Source: Streptomyces sp. SID13726
Lineage (GTDB): Bacteria > Actinomycetota > Actinomycetes > Streptomycetales > Streptomycetaceae
Length of the DNA stretch: 64,000 bases
Direction: 5' to 3'
Assembly (NCBI RefSeq): GCF_010548375.1
Contig: NZ_JAAGLY010000008.1
Coordinates: forward strand, 62,001-126,000
Part shown: in pieces, positions 34,852-44,223 of the stretch
Layout of the letters: each line of letters begins with the position of its first letter
Numbering within the stretch: the stretch's first letter is position 1
Translations under genes and position numbers: made by a program
The notes under the pieces: generated by a model
Told to the model about the DNA's origin: nothing
Databases searched by the model: none
The model's input: the letters and a program-made list of their open reading frames with translations, nothing else

Positions 34852-36324
34852 GTGACACACCCGCCGAAGAGCAGCGCGGCACCACCGGATCCCGGGGTGC
34901 CCACGATGCCGTCCGTGCCACGGCAGCCGGCCGGCCCGTCACCCGTCCCGCGGCCGCCCGCGCCCGCCCCGGTGGCCGAGGGGCCCGGCCGCCGCCGTAC
35001 GGCCTTCGCCGAGGGCTTCGACCAGCTGCGCGCGGCCGCCACCACCGAACCGGGCCGGCTGCGCATCATCGGCGCGGCCCTCGCCCTGCTCGTCGTCCTG
35101 TTCGGCGCGGTGACCGCCTGGCAGACCAATGACCGGGCGGCCGCCGCGGACGACGTGCTGCACAAGAGCCAGCCGCTCAGCAGCGCCGCCGCCGACATCT
35201 ACCGCTACCTGGCGGACGCCAACACCGCGGCCTCCAGCGGCTTCCTCGCCGGCGGCCAGGAGACGGCCGTCTCCCGGGACCGGTACGAGAAGGACATCGA
35301 CCTGGCCGCGGCCGGTCTGGTCAAGGCCGCCTCGAACTCCGACCCGGACTCCCCCGCCGCGAAGACCGTGGCCGAGCTCAACACCCTGCTGCCGGAGTAC
35401 AAGGGCCTGGTGGAGCGGGCCCGGACCTACAACCGCCAGGGCTTCCCGGTCGGCGGCGCGTATCTGCGCTACGCCAACGAGAAGATGCAGGAGGAGATGC
35501 TCCCGAAGGCGCAGAACCTCTACACCAGCGAGAACCAGCGGCTGCGCGCCGACTACGACGCCGCCACCCCCTACCCGTGGGCCGCGATCGGCCTCGGCGT
35601 GCTGGCGCTCGCCGGGCTCGCCTGGGCCCAGCACCGCAACTACCGGCGCACCAACCGGGTCCTCAACCACGGCCTGGTCGCGGCCACCGCGACGGCGACG
35701 GTGGTGCTGCTGTGGCTGGTCGTCGGCCACACCGTCGCGCGCGCGGGCCTCGACGACTCCTACGACCACGGCGTCCGCTCGCTCAACGTGCTGCACGACG
35801 CCCGCATCGCCTCCCTGAAGGCCCGCGGCAACGAGAACCTCACCCTGGTGGCCCGCGGCGCGGAGACCGTCACGGTCAAGGACGAGAAGACGGGCGAGGA
35901 CGTCACCTACGACGCCTACGACCACGACTTCGACAAGGACATGGACACCCTCGGCAAGGGCCTGGCCGAGGCGTCGAGACTCGCCGACGACAGCACCGGC
36001 AAGAAGCCGGTCACCGCGGCCGAGGGCAACATGAAGGTGTGGAAGGAGCGCCACACCGCGGCCCGCGCCCAGGACGACAACGGCAACTACGAAGAGGCCC
36101 TGAACCGCGTCATCGGCGGCAAGGGCGCGACCGGCGAGTGCTTCGACAGCGTCGACACCAACCTCGCCAACGCGCTGAAGCACGAGGAGGCCGAGTTCAG
36201 GCAGGCGGCCGGCGACGGCCTGGGCGCGATGACCGGACTGTCCGTGGGCGCCGCCGTACTGGCCGTCCTGGGCGCGGCCGGCGCGGTCCTGGGCATCGGG
36301 CGCAGGCTGTCGGAGTACCGGTGA
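34852..36324 (+). CDS. GlnX-like four-helix membrane sensor protein
   Basis: Protein of 490 residues. A Pro-rich cytoplasmic N-terminus is followed by four predicted helices: about 72-92 (IIGAALALLVVLFGAVTAW), about 235-255, about 275-297 and a C-terminal one (LSVGAAVLAVLGAAGAVLGIG). Two helical extracytoplasmic domains lie between helices 1-2 and 3-4. This matches the topology of mycobacterial GlnX, encoded beside glnH and pknG, and the gene order here is the same. GTG 34852 follows GGGAGG at 9 nt. It presumably relays ligand binding by the adjacent GlnH-like protein to the PknG-like kinase. Confidence 0.8.
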   Translation: MTHPPKSSAAPPDPGVPTMPSVPRQPAGPSPVPRPPAPAPVAEGPGRRRTAFAEGFDQLRAAATTEPGRLRIIGAALALLVVLFGAVTAWQTNDRAAAADDVLHKSQPLSSAAADIYRYLADANTAASSGFLAGGQETAVSRDRYEKDIDLAAAGLVKAASNSDPDSPAAKTVAELNTLLPEYKGLVERARTYNRQGFPVGGAYLRYANEKMQEEMLPKAQNLYTSENQRLRADYDAATPYPWAAIGLGVLALAGLAWAQHRNYRRTNRVLNHGLVAATATATVVLLWLVVGHTVARAGLDDSYDHGVRSLNVLHDARIASLKARGNENLTLVARGAETVTVKDEKTGEDVTYDAYDHDFDKDMDTLGKGLAEASRLADDSTGKKPVTAAEGNMKVWKERHTAARAQDDNGNYEEALNRVIGGKGATGECFDSVDTNLANALKHEEAEFRQAAGDGLGAMTGLSVGAAVLAVLGAAGAVLGIGRRLSEYR

Positions 36325-36338
36325 GAGGGGGAGCGGCG

Positions 36339-37403
36339 ATGTCACTGCGAGCACGCCTGCGGGCCGGTCTGAGGGGCTGGGGCGGGGTGGGCGCGATGGC
36401 GGCCGTCTGCGCCCTGGCGCTCGCCTTCGCCCTGCTGCTGCCGCTGGCCAGGTCGCACGGCGACGACAGCGCCGGTGTCGGCGGGCCCGGACTGACCCGT
36501 GCCGAGCAGGCGGCGGACGACGACCCCTGCGCGAACCCGGCGATCAAGACGGCCCCGGAGAAGCAGACGCTGTCCCCGTCGGACGCGGACGGCACCACCA
36601 TCGAGAAGATCAAGGCCCGCGAGGGCGAGAAGCGCAAGCTGATCGTCGGCGTCGACCAGAACAGCTACCGCTGGGGCTACCGCAACCCCAACGGCGGGGC
36701 CGACGCCGACCTGGAGGGCTTCGACATCGACCTGGTGCACCGGATCGCCCAGGACATCCTCGGCGACCCGAACGCCGTGCAGTTCAAGGCGATCCCCACC
36801 AACCAGCGCATCCCGGCGATCCAGCAGGGCCGGGTCGACATGGTCGTGCGCACCATGACCATCAACTGCTCCCGGCTGGCCGACGTGGCGTTCTCCGCGC
36901 CGTACTTCAAGACCGGCCAGCAGGTCCTCGCCCCCAAGTCCTCCGGCATCAAGGGCTACGACGGCACCCTGGCGAAGAAGCGGATCTGCGTGGCGGCGGG
37001 CTCGACCGCGCTGGCCAAGCTGGAGGAGGACCGCAGGACGGGCGAGCTGGTCCCGTCCGCCAGGATCGCCAAACCCGTGCCCAACCAGCTGGACTGTCTG
37101 GTCAGGCTCCAGCTCGGCGAGGTCGACGCCGTGGTCACCGACGGCGCCCTCGCCGCCAGCCAGGCCGCCCAGGACCCCACGGTCGAGCTGAAGGGCAACC
37201 CCTTCACCACCGAGTACTACGGCGTGGCGATGAAGAAGGACGCCGACGACCTGGTACGCCGGGTCAACCAGATTCTGGTGGACTACCGCAAGGACACCAC
37301 CGACGGCTGGCAGGCGTCGTACGACAAGTGGCTGTCGGCCACACTGAACAAGGACTCGGCGAAGTCGGAGCCGCCGCCACCGGAGTACCTGCGCAAGAGC
37401 TGA
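36339..37403 (+). CDS. GlnH-like extracytoplasmic amino-acid-binding protein
   Basis: Protein of 354 residues. One N-terminal membrane helix (AMAAVCALALAFALLLPLA) without a proper lipobox suggests a helix anchor rather than a lipoprotein. The rest is a family 3 solute-binding fold: LIVGVDQNSYRWGYRNPN, LEGFDIDLVHRIAQ, RVDMVVRTMTINCSRLADVAFSAPYF. No transporter permease is encoded nearby, so it is a sensor rather than an uptake component, as for mycobacterial GlnH, which senses Asp/Glu. ATG 36339 has GGGGGAG 6 nt upstream; an in-frame GTG 36321 overlaps the previous stop. Confidence 0.85.
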   Translation: MSLRARLRAGLRGWGGVGAMAAVCALALAFALLLPLARSHGDDSAGVGGPGLTRAEQAADDDPCANPAIKTAPEKQTLSPSDADGTTIEKIKAREGEKRKLIVGVDQNSYRWGYRNPNGGADADLEGFDIDLVHRIAQDILGDPNAVQFKAIPTNQRIPAIQQGRVDMVVRTMTINCSRLADVAFSAPYFKTGQQVLAPKSSGIKGYDGTLAKKRICVAAGSTALAKLEEDRRTGELVPSARIAKPVPNQLDCLVRLQLGEVDAVVTDGALAASQAAQDPTVELKGNPFTTEYYGVAMKKDADDLVRRVNQILVDYRKDTTDGWQASYDKWLSATLNKDSAKSEPPPPEYLRKS

Positions 37404-37479
37404 CGGACCGTGGACGGCCGCCGTCAACAACCGCTCGACAGCACACTGTTAACAAACCTTCGGCAGTGAGAGGTGATCG

Positions 37480-38790
37480 ATGGGCGTCACGGGACCCCCC
37501 GGGCCGGTGATGGACCGGGACGAGGTGGACCGTGCGCTGGCGCGGCTCGGCGCGGAGCACGAGGCGATCGAGACCTCGCTCCTCGCCCTCCAGGACCACG
37601 CGGGCCGCAGGCTCCTGGAGGGCGCCTCGCTCACCGGTGTCACCCAGGAGCGCTGGGAGACCGCCGACGCCTCGATCACCCTGCTGTGGGCCTACTTCGA
37701 CGCCTACACGGACGCGCTGCGCTCCGCCCGCGAGATCCGCTCCCGCCGCCGCTGGTCCAGCCGCGAGGACCTGGTGGAGCTGACCGAACTGCTGCGCGGC
37801 GACGCGGTCACGGTCGCGGGCTCGACGACCGCCGAGGCCAACGCGCCCACCCTGCACGGCGGTTCGGGCAAGCTCAGCGAGCGGTTCTCGCTGGTGACGC
37901 TCGTCGAGCGGATGAACGAGCTGTACGCGACGAGCCTGGACATGGTCGTCGCCGCCGACGCGGTGTGGTCGGCGCTGCCAGCGCGGATAGATTTACTGGC
38001 CGCCGAACTCCAGCGCACCCGGCAGCTCGCGCACTCCGTCGGCGTACGGCCCGGCGAGCACCCCTCCGGCGACGACCTGGAGCGCATCACCCGCACCCTG
38101 ACCGCGCTGCGCGAGCAGGTGATCTCGGATCCGCTCGCCTTCTGGCGCCGCGCGCAGGGCAGTTCGGCGCCCGGCGGCGGAAAGCCCGACACCACGTCGT
38201 ACGACCGTGAGGCGCGTGCCCTGGAGGACGTGCGCCGGGAGATCGACGCGGTGCTCACCGTCCGGCAGGACTCCGAGGCCCGGCTGGTCCGGCTGCGTGA
38301 CGTGCTCTCCCGCGCGGACCGCACCCTCGCCGAGGCGCGCACCGCGCGCGGGGAGGTCCTCGCGAAGATCGCCGCCACCGAGGTGCCGGTGGTCAGCGGC
38401 CCGCCGACCGTCCTCCAGGAGCAGTTGGCGACGGCCGCCGAGTACCGCAGACACGCCCAGTGGCACCGTCTGTCCCCGCTCCTGGAGTCCCTGGAGCAGA
38501 AGGCGGAGGACGAACTGCTGCGTGCCCGCGAGTCGTTGACCGCGGTCACCCAGCCACTGGCGGTCCGCGCCGAACTGCGCGGCCGCCTCGACGCGTACAA
38601 GGCGAAGGTGGCCCGACACGGCCTGGCCGAGGACCCGTTCCTGATCGAGCGGTACGACGCGGCCCGGCGGATGCTGTGGAGCGCGCCCTGCGACCTGCGC
38701 GTCGCCGAACAGGCCGTGCTGCGCTACCAGCACGCGGCCGCCGAACTGCTGGGCGCCCCGCGGGTGCCGCAGGACCGTAGGGGGGAGTGA
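37480..38790 (+). CDS. Coiled-coil protein of the PknG cluster
   Basis: Protein of 436 residues, almost entirely charged and helical, with long Leu/Ala/Arg/Glu heptad-like stretches, no membrane segment and few Cys. I do not recognise a domain. It lies 76 bp after the GlnH-like gene and 4 bp before the PknG-like gene. Its place suggests a scaffold or adaptor between the membrane sensor and the kinase; that is inference only. GAGAGG sits 6 nt before ATG 37480. Confidence 0.75.
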   Translation: MGVTGPPGPVMDRDEVDRALARLGAEHEAIETSLLALQDHAGRRLLEGASLTGVTQERWETADASITLLWAYFDAYTDALRSAREIRSRRRWSSREDLVELTELLRGDAVTVAGSTTAEANAPTLHGGSGKLSERFSLVTLVERMNELYATSLDMVVAADAVWSALPARIDLLAAELQRTRQLAHSVGVRPGEHPSGDDLERITRTLTALREQVISDPLAFWRRAQGSSAPGGGKPDTTSYDREARALEDVRREIDAVLTVRQDSEARLVRLRDVLSRADRTLAEARTARGEVLAKIAATEVPVVSGPPTVLQEQLATAAEYRRHAQWHRLSPLLESLEQKAEDELLRARESLTAVTQPLAVRAELRGRLDAYKAKVARHGLAEDPFLIERYDAARRMLWSAPCDLRVAEQAVLRYQHAAAELLGAPRVPQDRRGE

Positions 38791-38794
38791 CGTC

Positions 38795-41407
38795 ATGAGC
38801 GAGGCACAGCAGTCCTGTCAGCGGCCCGACTGCGACGGCACGTACGAGGACATGGGCGGCGGGGAGCTGTACTGCGACACCTGCGGCCTCGCGCCGGTCG
38901 TCTCGGCCTCGGCCTCCGCCGCCGGGGGCGGCCGGGCCGGCTCCGCGCGCACCGGCGCGGCCGGCGGCGACTCGCAGGGCAGCGCGAGTTCACGCTCCAC
39001 CGGCCGCGGTTCCTCGCGTACGTCCTCGCAGTCCGCGAAGTCCCGGCGCTCGGTCTCGGGACGGCTCTCGCGCTCCCTGTCCGGCCGGTCCACGAGCCGG
39101 TCGGTGTCGGTGCGCAGCTCCGGTTCCGCCGCCGGTTCGACCGGGCGCGGCCGGCTCGGCGCGGGGCTCGTCGAGGTGCCCGGGGTGCCGCGGCCCGACC
39201 CGCGCGAGATGGTGCTGGAGAACCCGGAGGTGCCCGAGCGCAAGCGGTTCTGCTCGCGCTCCGACTGCGGTGCCCCCGTGGGACGCGCGCGGGGGGACCA
39301 CAAGGGGCGCACCGAGGGGTTCTGCACGAAGTGCGGCCACCCGTACTCGTTCGTACCGAAGCTGAAGTCCGGGGACATCGTGCACGGCCAGTACGAGGTC
39401 GCGGGCTGTCTCGCGCACGGCGGCCTGGGCTGGGTCTACCTCGCCGTGGACCGCGCGGTGTCCGACCGCTGGGTGGTCCTCAAGGGCCTGCTGGACACCG
39501 GCGACCAGGACGCGATGGCCGCCGCGATCTCCGAGCGGCGCTTCCTCGCGGAGATCGAGCACTCCAACATCGTGCGGATCTACAACTTCGTCGAGCACCT
39601 CGACCAGCGCACCGGCTCCCTCGACGGCTACATCGTCATGGAGTACGTCGGCGGCAAGTCGCTCAAGGAGATCGCCAACGGCCGCCGCTCGACCGCCGGC
39701 AAGCGGGACCCGCTGCCGGTGGAGCAGGCGTGCGCCTACGGCATCGAGGCCCTGGAGGCGCTCGGCCACCTGCACAGCCGCAACCTCCTGTACTGCGACT
39801 TCAAGGTCGACAACGCCATCCAGACCGAGGACCAGCTCAAGCTCATCGACATGGGCGCGGTGCGCAGGATGGACGACGAGGAGTCGGCCATCTACGGCAC
39901 GGTGGGCTACCAGGCGCCCGAGGTCGCGGAGGTGGGCCCGTCGGTCGCCTCCGACCTGTACACGGTCGCCCGCACCCTGGCCGTGCTGACCTTCGACTTC
40001 CAGGGCTACACCAACGTCTTCGTCGACTCGCTGCCCGACCCCGACCACATCGAGGTCTTCCGGCAGTACGAGTCCTTCTACCGGCTGCTGGTCCGGGCGA
40101 CCGACCCCGACCCGGCCCGCCGTTTCGCCTCCGCGCAGGAGATGTCGGAGCAGCTGACGGGCGTCCTGCGCGAGGTCGTGTCCCTCCAGACCGGCCGCGC
40201 CCGCCCGGCGCTCTCGACGCTGTTCGGCCCTGAAGTGCGGGTCACGGACACGGAGTTGTTCCCACGGCTGGACGGCGAGGTGTCACGGCTGGGGAGCCGG
40301 GTGCCCCCGCCGGGACGCCGGCCGCGCCGGGGCGGGACCGGCTCGCCGGCCCCGATCGGTTCCGTCGCCGCGAGCCCTGCCGCGGGTAGTGGCGCCCTCA
40401 CCGCCCCGGTCCCTCCCGCCGCCCTCCCGGGCGGCCCCGGCGCGGCCCGGGGCTCCGACACCCTCGTCAAGTCGGCGGACACGTCCTCCGCCGCACTCGC
40501 CCTGCCCGTCCCCCACGTCGACCCCACCGACCCCAACGCCGGTTTCCTCGCCGGGCTCATGACCACCGCGCCCGCCGAACTGCTCGGCGCCCTCGCCGCC
40601 GCGCCGGCCGCGTCCGCGGAGACCCGGCTCCGGCAGGTGCGGGCCTGGCTGGAGAACGGCGACGCGCACACCGCCGACGAGTCGCTGCGGCACCTGGAGG
40701 AGGAGCGGCCCGACGACTGGCGGGTGGTCTGGTACCGGGGCGTCGCCGCCCTGGTGACCGGCGACCACGAGGCCGCCGCACTGGCCTTCGACGCGATCTA
40801 CGACGCCTTCCCTGGCGAGCCCGCGCCCAAGCTCGCCCTCGGCGTGTGCGCGGAGGTGCTGGGCCAGCTCGACAACGCCGCCGAGTACTACCGGCTGGTC
40901 TGGTCGACCGACCCGAGCTATGTGAGCGCCGCGTTCGGCCTGGCCCGCGTGCAACTCGCGACCGGGGACCGCCGTAGCGCCGTGAAGACGCTGGAGTCGG
41001 TGCCGGAGTCCTCGATCCACTACACCGCCGCCCGGGTCGCCGCCGTCCGGGCGCGGCTGCGTCAACGCACCGCGACCGCGGCCGACGTACCCTTCCTGGA
41101 CGACCTGACCGCCGCCGCCGGGCAGGTCGAGGCACTGGACGCGTACGGTCTTGACCCGGCGCGCCGCGAGCAGTTGTCGGCGGAGGTGCTGGGCTCGGCC
41201 CTGGACTGGATACTCTCCGGTGGCCAGGATTCCGTCACCCCCGCCGCCGGGGGACGGGCACTGCTCGGCAGCGGACTGGACGAGCGAGGACTGCGCTTCG
41301 GCCTGGAGCGTTCGTACCGCACGCTGGCCCGGCTCGCGCAGGGCGGCGAGGAGAGGATCGACCTGGTGGAACGAGCAAACCGTTACCGCCCCCGGACGTG
41401 GGTGTAG
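38795..41407 (+). CDS. pknG: PknG-like Ser/Thr protein kinase with zinc ribbons and TPR domain
   Basis: Soluble kinase of 870 residues. An N-terminal zinc ribbon (C-x4-C ... CDTCG) is followed by a Ser/Arg-rich linker, then a second Cys cluster (CSRSDCG ... CTKCG) at about 150-185, in the place of the PknG rubredoxin domain. The kinase domain has a Gly loop HGGLGWVYLAVD, Lys230 (VVLKGLLD), the catalytic Asp335 in YCDFKVDNAI (Tyr-Cys replacing His-Arg) and Asp352 in IDMGAVRRM (DMG for DFG), the non-RD features of PknG. The C-terminal third holds helical TPR-like repeats (EERPDDWRVVWYRGVAALV). In mycobacteria PknG phosphorylates the FHA protein GarA to control glutamate metabolism; an FHA protein ends this cluster. 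Confidence 0.9.
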   Translation: MSEAQQSCQRPDCDGTYEDMGGGELYCDTCGLAPVVSASASAAGGGRAGSARTGAAGGDSQGSASSRSTGRGSSRTSSQSAKSRRSVSGRLSRSLSGRSTSRSVSVRSSGSAAGSTGRGRLGAGLVEVPGVPRPDPREMVLENPEVPERKRFCSRSDCGAPVGRARGDHKGRTEGFCTKCGHPYSFVPKLKSGDIVHGQYEVAGCLAHGGLGWVYLAVDRAVSDRWVVLKGLLDTGDQDAMAAAISERRFLAEIEHSNIVRIYNFVEHLDQRTGSLDGYIVMEYVGGKSLKEIANGRRSTAGKRDPLPVEQACAYGIEALEALGHLHSRNLLYCDFKVDNAIQTEDQLKLIDMGAVRRMDDEESAIYGTVGYQAPEVAEVGPSVASDLYTVARTLAVLTFDFQGYTNVFVDSLPDPDHIEVFRQYESFYRLLVRATDPDPARRFASAQEMSEQLTGVLREVVSLQTGRARPALSTLFGPEVRVTDTELFPRLDGEVSRLGSRVPPPGRRPRRGGTGSPAPIGSVAASPAAGSGALTAPVPPAALPGGPGAARGSDTLVKSADTSSAALALPVPHVDPTDPNAGFLAGLMTTAPAELLGALAAAPAASAETRLRQVRAWLENGDAHTADESLRHLEEERPDDWRVVWYRGVAALVTGDHEAAALAFDAIYDAFPGEPAPKLALGVCAEVLGQLDNAAEYYRLVWSTDPSYVSAAFGLARVQLATGDRRSAVKTLESVPESSIHYTAARVAAVRARLRQRTATAADVPFLDDLTAAAGQVEALDAYGLDPARREQLSAEVLGSALDWILSGGQDSVTPAAGGRALLGSGLDERGLRFGLERSYRTLARLAQGGEERIDLVERANRYRPRTWV

Positions 41408-41410
41408 TTG

Positions 41411-42727
41411 ATGTCGCAGATGCCCCAGCGGACTGCACTGTCGCGGTGCCCGAGCTGCGAGGAACCCCTCGAGTCGGGCGACCGTTTCTGCGGTGCGTGC
41501 GGATACGACCTGTCCGCCGTGCCGGCGCGGCCGGACGACAGCCCGACGATCGCCCTGAACGGCGCGCCGCCCGGCGGCCCCTGGCCGGAGGTCCCGCACG
41601 CCCCGGCCGAGGCCCACCGTCAGGTGGCCCCGCACGGCGCCGAGCCGGGCGGGCACGGACCGGCCCCGGCGGGACCGGTCGTCGGATCGCCGGTCTCCCC
41701 CGCCTCCGGGGTGCGCTTCGACCGGCCGCCGGAGCCCGACGAGTACGTGCTCCAGGCGCCCGACCCCCGGGTGGTCGCCGAACTGCCGCTCCCGGCCGAG
41801 GGCATCGCACCGCCGTCGGTCTGCGTGGCCTGCCGGGCGGGCCGGGTCGACGACGACGGCTACTGCGAGAACTGCGGCCACGCCCAGCCCCGCGAGCGCG
41901 ACCACATGGAGCAGGAGACCGGCCCGATCGCCGCGGTCAGCGACCGCGGGCTGCGCCACCACCGCAACGAGGACGCCTTCACCCTCGGCAACACCCTGCT
42001 GCCCGACGGCTCGCCCGCGACCTTCGCGGTCGTCTGCGACGGCGTCTCCTCCGCGACCCGCCCCGACGACGCCTCGCTGGCCGCGTCCCGGGCCGCGGCC
42101 GACACCCTGCTGACGGCACTGCCCCAGGGCACCCACCCCCAGCAGGCCATGCACGAGGCGATCGTCGCCGCCTCCCGCGCGGTCAACTCCCTGGCCAACG
42201 AACCCGCTACGGCCCGTGAGCACCAGCCGCACCAGAACGCCCCGGCGTGCACGATCGTCGGCTCGGTGGTCACCCCGAGCCTGCTGATCGTCGGCTGGGT
42301 CGGCGACAGCCGCGTCTACTGGGTGCCCACGGACCGCAGTTCACCCCCGGCCCGGCTCACCGAGGACGACTCCTGGGCCGCGCAGATGGTCGCCGCGGGC
42401 CTGATGAACGAGGCCGAGGCGTACGCCGACGAGCGCGCCCACGCGATCACCGGCTGGCTCGGCGCGGACGCCTACGAACTCGACCCGCACACCGCTTCCT
42501 TCAAGCCGGACCGGCCTGGTGTGGTGGTGGTGTGCACGGACGGCCTGTGGAACTACGCGGAGGCGGCCGACGAGATGGCGGAGGCCCTGCCGGCCGACGC
42601 CGCCGTGCGCCCCCTGCACAGCGCCCGGGTCCTGGTCGGCCACGCCCTGGACGGCGGGGGCCACGACAACGTAACAGTGGCCGTCGTGCCGTTCCCGACC
42701 CCTCCGCAGGGGGCAGGATCGGCCTGA
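41411..42727 (+). CDS. Zinc-ribbon PP2C-type Ser/Thr phosphatase
   Basis: Protein of 438 residues. There are two zinc ribbons, CPSCEE...CGACGYD at the N-terminus and CVACRAG...CENCGHA at about 138-160. A PP2C (PPM) catalytic domain follows with AVSDRGLRHHRNEDA, VVCDGVSS, VGDSRVYWV, VVCTDGLW and a final DNVTVAVV; the metal-binding Asp residues are in place. It starts 3 nt after the pknG stop, so kinase and opposing phosphatase are coupled. The ATG at 41411 has no clear ribosome site, consistent with coupling; ATG 41420 is possible. Confidence 0.92.
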   Translation: MSQMPQRTALSRCPSCEEPLESGDRFCGACGYDLSAVPARPDDSPTIALNGAPPGGPWPEVPHAPAEAHRQVAPHGAEPGGHGPAPAGPVVGSPVSPASGVRFDRPPEPDEYVLQAPDPRVVAELPLPAEGIAPPSVCVACRAGRVDDDGYCENCGHAQPRERDHMEQETGPIAAVSDRGLRHHRNEDAFTLGNTLLPDGSPATFAVVCDGVSSATRPDDASLAASRAAADTLLTALPQGTHPQQAMHEAIVAASRAVNSLANEPATAREHQPHQNAPACTIVGSVVTPSLLIVGWVGDSRVYWVPTDRSSPPARLTEDDSWAAQMVAAGLMNEAEAYADERAHAITGWLGADAYELDPHTASFKPDRPGVVVVCTDGLWNYAEAADEMAEALPADAAVRPLHSARVLVGHALDGGGHDNVTVAVVPFPTPPQGAGSA

Positions 42728-42827
42728 GGCCGGATGAGCGGGGATGCCTCGGCGGACCGGAGGGGACCGGTCCGCGATCAGTCGTCGCCTCACAACTGTG
42801 AGGTTTTCTAGGGGGATTTGAGTAGGC

Positions 42828-44174
42828 ATGGCCAATTTCTCGAAGTCGAACGTGCCGCAGTTCTCGGTGGACGTCTATCAGAACGAGTACCTGCCGGAGG
42901 GCGGCCGCGAGGTCAACGCGATCGTCACGGTGACCGCGACCGGCGGCGGCACGATCGGAGCCGCGGTCGCCGCACCCCATCTCTACACCGCAGGCCAGGG
43001 GCCCTCCGCGGCCGTCGCGATCATGGTCGACTGCTCGGGCTCCATGGACTACCCGCCAACCAAGATGCGCAACGCCCGCGACGCCACGGCCGCCGCGATC
43101 GACACCCTGCGCGACGGCGTGCACTTCGCGGTGATCGACGGCACCCATGTGGCCAGGGAGGTGTACCCGGGCAGCGGCCGGCTCGCGGTGGCCGACGCCA
43201 CCACCCGCGACCAGGCCAAGCAGGCCCTGCGCAGGCTCAAGGCCGGCGGCGGTACGGCCATCGGCACCTGGCTGCGCCTCGCCGACCGGCTGCTGTCCTC
43301 GGCGGACGTCGCCATCCGCCACGGCATCCTGCTCACCGACGGCCGCAACGAACACGAGTCGGCGCAGGACCTCAAGGCCTCCCTCGACGCCTGTGCCGGA
43401 CGTTTCACCTGTGACGCGAGGGGCGTGGGCACCGACTGGGAAGTGAAAGAAGTCACAGGAATCGCCTCCGCCCTCCTCGGCACCGCCGACATCGTGGCCG
43501 ACCCGGCCGCCCTCGCCGCGGACTTCACGCAGATGATGGAGGCGGCCATGGGCAAGGAGGTCGCGGACGTCGCCCTGCGGGTGTGGACCCCGGTCGGCAC
43601 CACGATCAAGTTCGTCAAGCAGGTCGCGCCCACCGTCGAGGAGTTGACCGACCGCCGCACCGAGGCCGGTCCGCGCGCCGGGGACTACCCCACCGGCTCC
43701 TGGGGAGACGAGTCCCGTGACTACCACGTCTGCGTCGAGGTCCCGGCCGCCCACCTGGGCCAGGAGATGCTCGCCGCCCGGGTCTCCCTGGTCGTGCCCC
43801 AACCCGACGGCAGCACACCGAACTTGGGCGCGCAGGGCCTGGTGAGGGCCGTATGGACCGACGACATGGTCGCCTCGACGTCCATCAACCCTCAGGTCGC
43901 GCACTACACCGGCCAGGCCGAACTGGCACAAGCCATCCAACAAGGGCTCGATCTGCGCAAAGCGGGCGATTTCGATGGAGCAACGGCCAAACTAGGCCGA
44001 GCCGTTCAGCTCGCGAACGACTCGGGGAACGCGGATACTGCGAAACTGCTTTCGAAGGTGGTCGACGTGGTCGACGCCACGACAGGTACTGTGCGACTGA
44101 AGGCGAAGGTCGAGGAGGCCGACGAGATGACTCTCGAGACCCGGTCGACAAAGACTGTTCGTGTAAAGAAGTAG
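42828..44174 (+). CDS. VWA domain protein
   Basis: Protein of 448 residues. A von Willebrand A domain carries a complete MIDAS (VDCSGSMD, later LLTDGRNEHES). Its C-terminal half is beta-rich and ends in a TPR-like helical part (LAQAIQQGLDLRKAGDFDGATAKLGRAVQLA). It is cytoplasmic, with no signal. VWA proteins often scaffold complexes in a Mg2+-dependent way; here it stands between the phosphatase and the FHA protein and may assemble them. Confidence 0.9.
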   Translation: MANFSKSNVPQFSVDVYQNEYLPEGGREVNAIVTVTATGGGTIGAAVAAPHLYTAGQGPSAAVAIMVDCSGSMDYPPTKMRNARDATAAAIDTLRDGVHFAVIDGTHVAREVYPGSGRLAVADATTRDQAKQALRRLKAGGGTAIGTWLRLADRLLSSADVAIRHGILLTDGRNEHESAQDLKASLDACAGRFTCDARGVGTDWEVKEVTGIASALLGTADIVADPAALAADFTQMMEAAMGKEVADVALRVWTPVGTTIKFVKQVAPTVEELTDRRTEAGPRAGDYPTGSWGDESRDYHVCVEVPAAHLGQEMLAARVSLVVPQPDGSTPNLGAQGLVRAVWTDDMVASTSINPQVAHYTGQAELAQAIQQGLDLRKAGDFDGATAKLGRAVQLANDSGNADTAKLLSKVVDVVDATTGTVRLKAKVEEADEMTLETRSTKTVRVKK

Positions 44175-44223
44175 ACCGCTACCGACGTAGCAGTTCCCTG
44201 ATCCGAGAGGGGGAAGCGCCGAC